A DNA stretch of 6,124 nucleotides, from assembly GCA_028290595.1 (NCBI GenBank), contig JAQGJO010000371.1, positions 1 to 6,124 of the forward strand. The letters run 5' to 3'. Source of the stretch: Hyphomicrobiales bacterium (GTDB taxonomy: Bacteria; Pseudomonadota; Alphaproteobacteria; Rhizobiales; Beijerinckiaceae). Below the pieces are notes generated by a model. The model was given only the letters and a program-made list of their open reading frames with translations, ran no database searches and was not told the DNA's origin. This document shows, in pieces, positions 5,175-6,124 of this stretch (the stretch's first letter is position 1; every line of letters starts with the position of its first letter). A program made the translations under genes and the position numbers.

Positions 5175-5654
5175 ATGTTGAATGCACAAGTCGAAATCCT
5201 CGTGCAAACCATCTTGCCACTGTCTGCGGCGGCCGTGTGCGGCGGGGTGATCGGGCTCAACCGCAGCATGAACGGCAAACCTGCCGGGATGCGGGTGCAT
5301 GGGCTTGTCGCGTTGGGTTCAGCGCTCCTGATGATGGCGGCGACTGCAGCGGCAGATGCGTCCAGCGCTACGCGGGTTGCACAAGGCATCGTCACTGGCA
5401 TTGGCTTTCTCGGCGCCGGCATCATTCTGCACCGCGTTCGGGAGAGCGGACCGGACCAGGTCTATCATCTGGCAACGGCCGCCACCGTCTGGCTCGCGGC
5501 GGCGATCGGCATTGCCTGCGGCGTCGGCCAATGGGTGCTGGCGGTTGCCGGAACCGTAATCGGGCTGATCGTTCTCGTCGTTTTCATCAGGATCGACGGC
5601 CATTTCTTCGGCCGTTTCAGCAGCGGCGATGACAACGGCGACCCGCTGTCCTAA
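5175..5654 (+). CDS. MgtC/SapB-family membrane protein (159 aa)
   Basis: An inner-membrane protein of the MgtC/SapB family. The ATG at 5175 has AGGGAGA (5164-5170) four bases upstream. Family motifs in order: VIGLNRSMNGKPAGMRVHGL (residues 25-44; family pattern GLeRe-x-x-x-k-x-AG-x-R-t-h), VALGSALLM, then RVAQGIVTGIGFLGAGIILH (67-86; family pattern GIGFLGAG), then HLATAATVWLAAAIGIACG (98-116). Five hydrophobic spans are expected near 8-28, 41-58, 70-86, 101-117 and 119-138, and the tail after 139 is cytosolic or periplasmic and acidic. It lacks the long C-terminal ACT-like domain of Salmonella MgtC, so it is the short SapB-like form. Relatives act in growth at low Mg2+, in survival in macrophages or acid, and in Salmonella by affecting F-ATPase and phosphate uptake; the role of the short forms is poorly known. 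It is followed by a PhoX-type phosphatase gene. Confidence 0.9.
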   Translation: MLNAQVEILVQTILPLSAAAVCGGVIGLNRSMNGKPAGMRVHGLVALGSALLMMAATAAADASSATRVAQGIVTGIGFLGAGIILHRVRESGPDQVYHLATAATVWLAAAIGIACGVGQWVLAVAGTVIGLIVLVVFIRIDGHFFGRFSSGDDNGDPLS

Positions 5655-5750
5655 ACCCTTGTCAGGCATGGGATATAGCCAAGTTCATTGCTGCGTCACA
5701 CGGCGATTTTAGAACCGTTTCAGTTTGCCAACGAACTGGAGCGCGCCGTC

Positions 5751-6124
5751 ATGACCGATCCGAAATCCGTAGATTCCTTCGCTTACGATCCGCCGCTGGA
5801 CAGCGAAGATATCGGCTCCAACGGCTCCACCAATCCGACGCTCGGCGATGTCATCGCCGCCCGCCTCAACCGGCGCGATGTTTTGCGTGGCGCCCTCGCA
5901 GTCAGCGCCATCGGCGCCGCTATGCCCGGCTCCCTGCCCGGCCTGTCGTCGCCCGCAGCCGCCCAGACGGCAGCGCCGAAATCGTCCTTCAACTTTACGG
6001 AAATTTCCGCCGGCTCCGATGAAACTCATCACGCACCCGAGGGCTATGAAGCCGACATTCTGATGCGCTGGGGCGATCCGGTGCTGCCCGGCGCGCCGGC
6101 CTTCGATCCGCAAAAACAAACCGC
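5751..6124 (+). CDS. PhoX/DUF839-family phosphatase, N-terminal part (runs off the window)
   Basis: The first 124 codons of a gene continuing past the window end. GGAG (5738-5741) precedes the ATG by nine bases. The frame is open back to TAG 5676-5678, but no better start is seen. A long n-region (residues 1-39, including PTLGDVIAARL) leads to a twin-arginine motif NRRDVLRG (40-47), then a hydrophobic stretch ALAVSAIGAAMPG and a likely cleavage after SSPAAA (residue 71). The protein is therefore exported folded by the Tat system. After the signal, FNFTEISAGSDETHHAPEGY (80-99) and LMRWGDPVLPGAPAFDP (104-120) match the start of the PhoX/DUF839 family: calcium- and iron-dependent alkaline phosphatases and relatives that free phosphate from organic esters in the periplasm. 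The catalytic and metal-binding part is not in the window, so true phosphatase activity cannot be checked. No Pho box was recognised in the 96-nt gap before it. Confidence 0.85.
   Translation, partial: MTDPKSVDSFAYDPPLDSEDIGSNGSTNPTLGDVIAARLNRRDVLRGALAVSAIGAAMPGSLPGLSSPAAAQTAAPKSSFNFTEISAGSDETHHAPEGYEADILMRWGDPVLPGAPAFDPQKQT

Overview
The window looks like chromosomal DNA of a GC-rich alphaproteobacterium, most likely of the Hyphomicrobiales (Bradyrhizobium/Rhodopseudomonas-like). The evidence is the codon use, the types of protein (TauD-family dioxygenase, AtzG/GatC-like plus amidase pair, MgtC/SapB, Tat-exported PhoX-type phosphatase with a long n-region) and a full CtrA-type box (TTAA-N7-TTAAC). 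The genus assignment is an inference.

Left part (1-2794, all +): a probable catabolic operon. It holds the C-terminal end of a TauD/TfdA-like 2-oxoglutarate dioxygenase, an SDR-fold protein whose YxxxK catalytic pair is replaced by S/R, a 72-residue GatC/AtzG-like small subunit, and a 466-residue amidase-signature hydrolase. The small subunit overlaps the amidase start by 8 nt. Together they suggest breakdown of an amide- or nitrogen-containing small molecule; the substrate cannot be read from the sequence.

Middle (2833-3874): a compact, phage-like genetic switch. A LexA/CI-like S24 repressor (+) faces a tiny leftward operon: a 52-residue Cro/YdaS-like remnant that seems to have lost its recognition-helix region, then a 32-residue single-span membrane peptide coupled through ATGA. 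The AT-rich gap between them carries TTGCG-N5-CGCAA operator palindromes: two perfect copies, one near-copy and extra half-sites. One copy sits between the -35 and -10 boxes of a leftward promoter whose transcript would be nearly leaderless. No integrase or structural phage gene is visible, so this is either a domesticated switch or the remains of a prophage/integrative element.

Right part (3887-6124): a leftward gene for an unrecognised multi-span membrane protein with a helical cytosolic tail and a CtrA-type box just upstream; a leftward 67-residue small membrane protein; a rightward MgtC/SapB-family membrane protein; and the start of a Tat-exported PhoX/DUF839-family phosphatase running off the window. 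MgtC-type and PhoX-type proteins are both linked to phosphate/Mg stress in other bacteria, so their adjacency may be functional. No rRNA, tRNA, CRISPR array or insertion sequence was seen.
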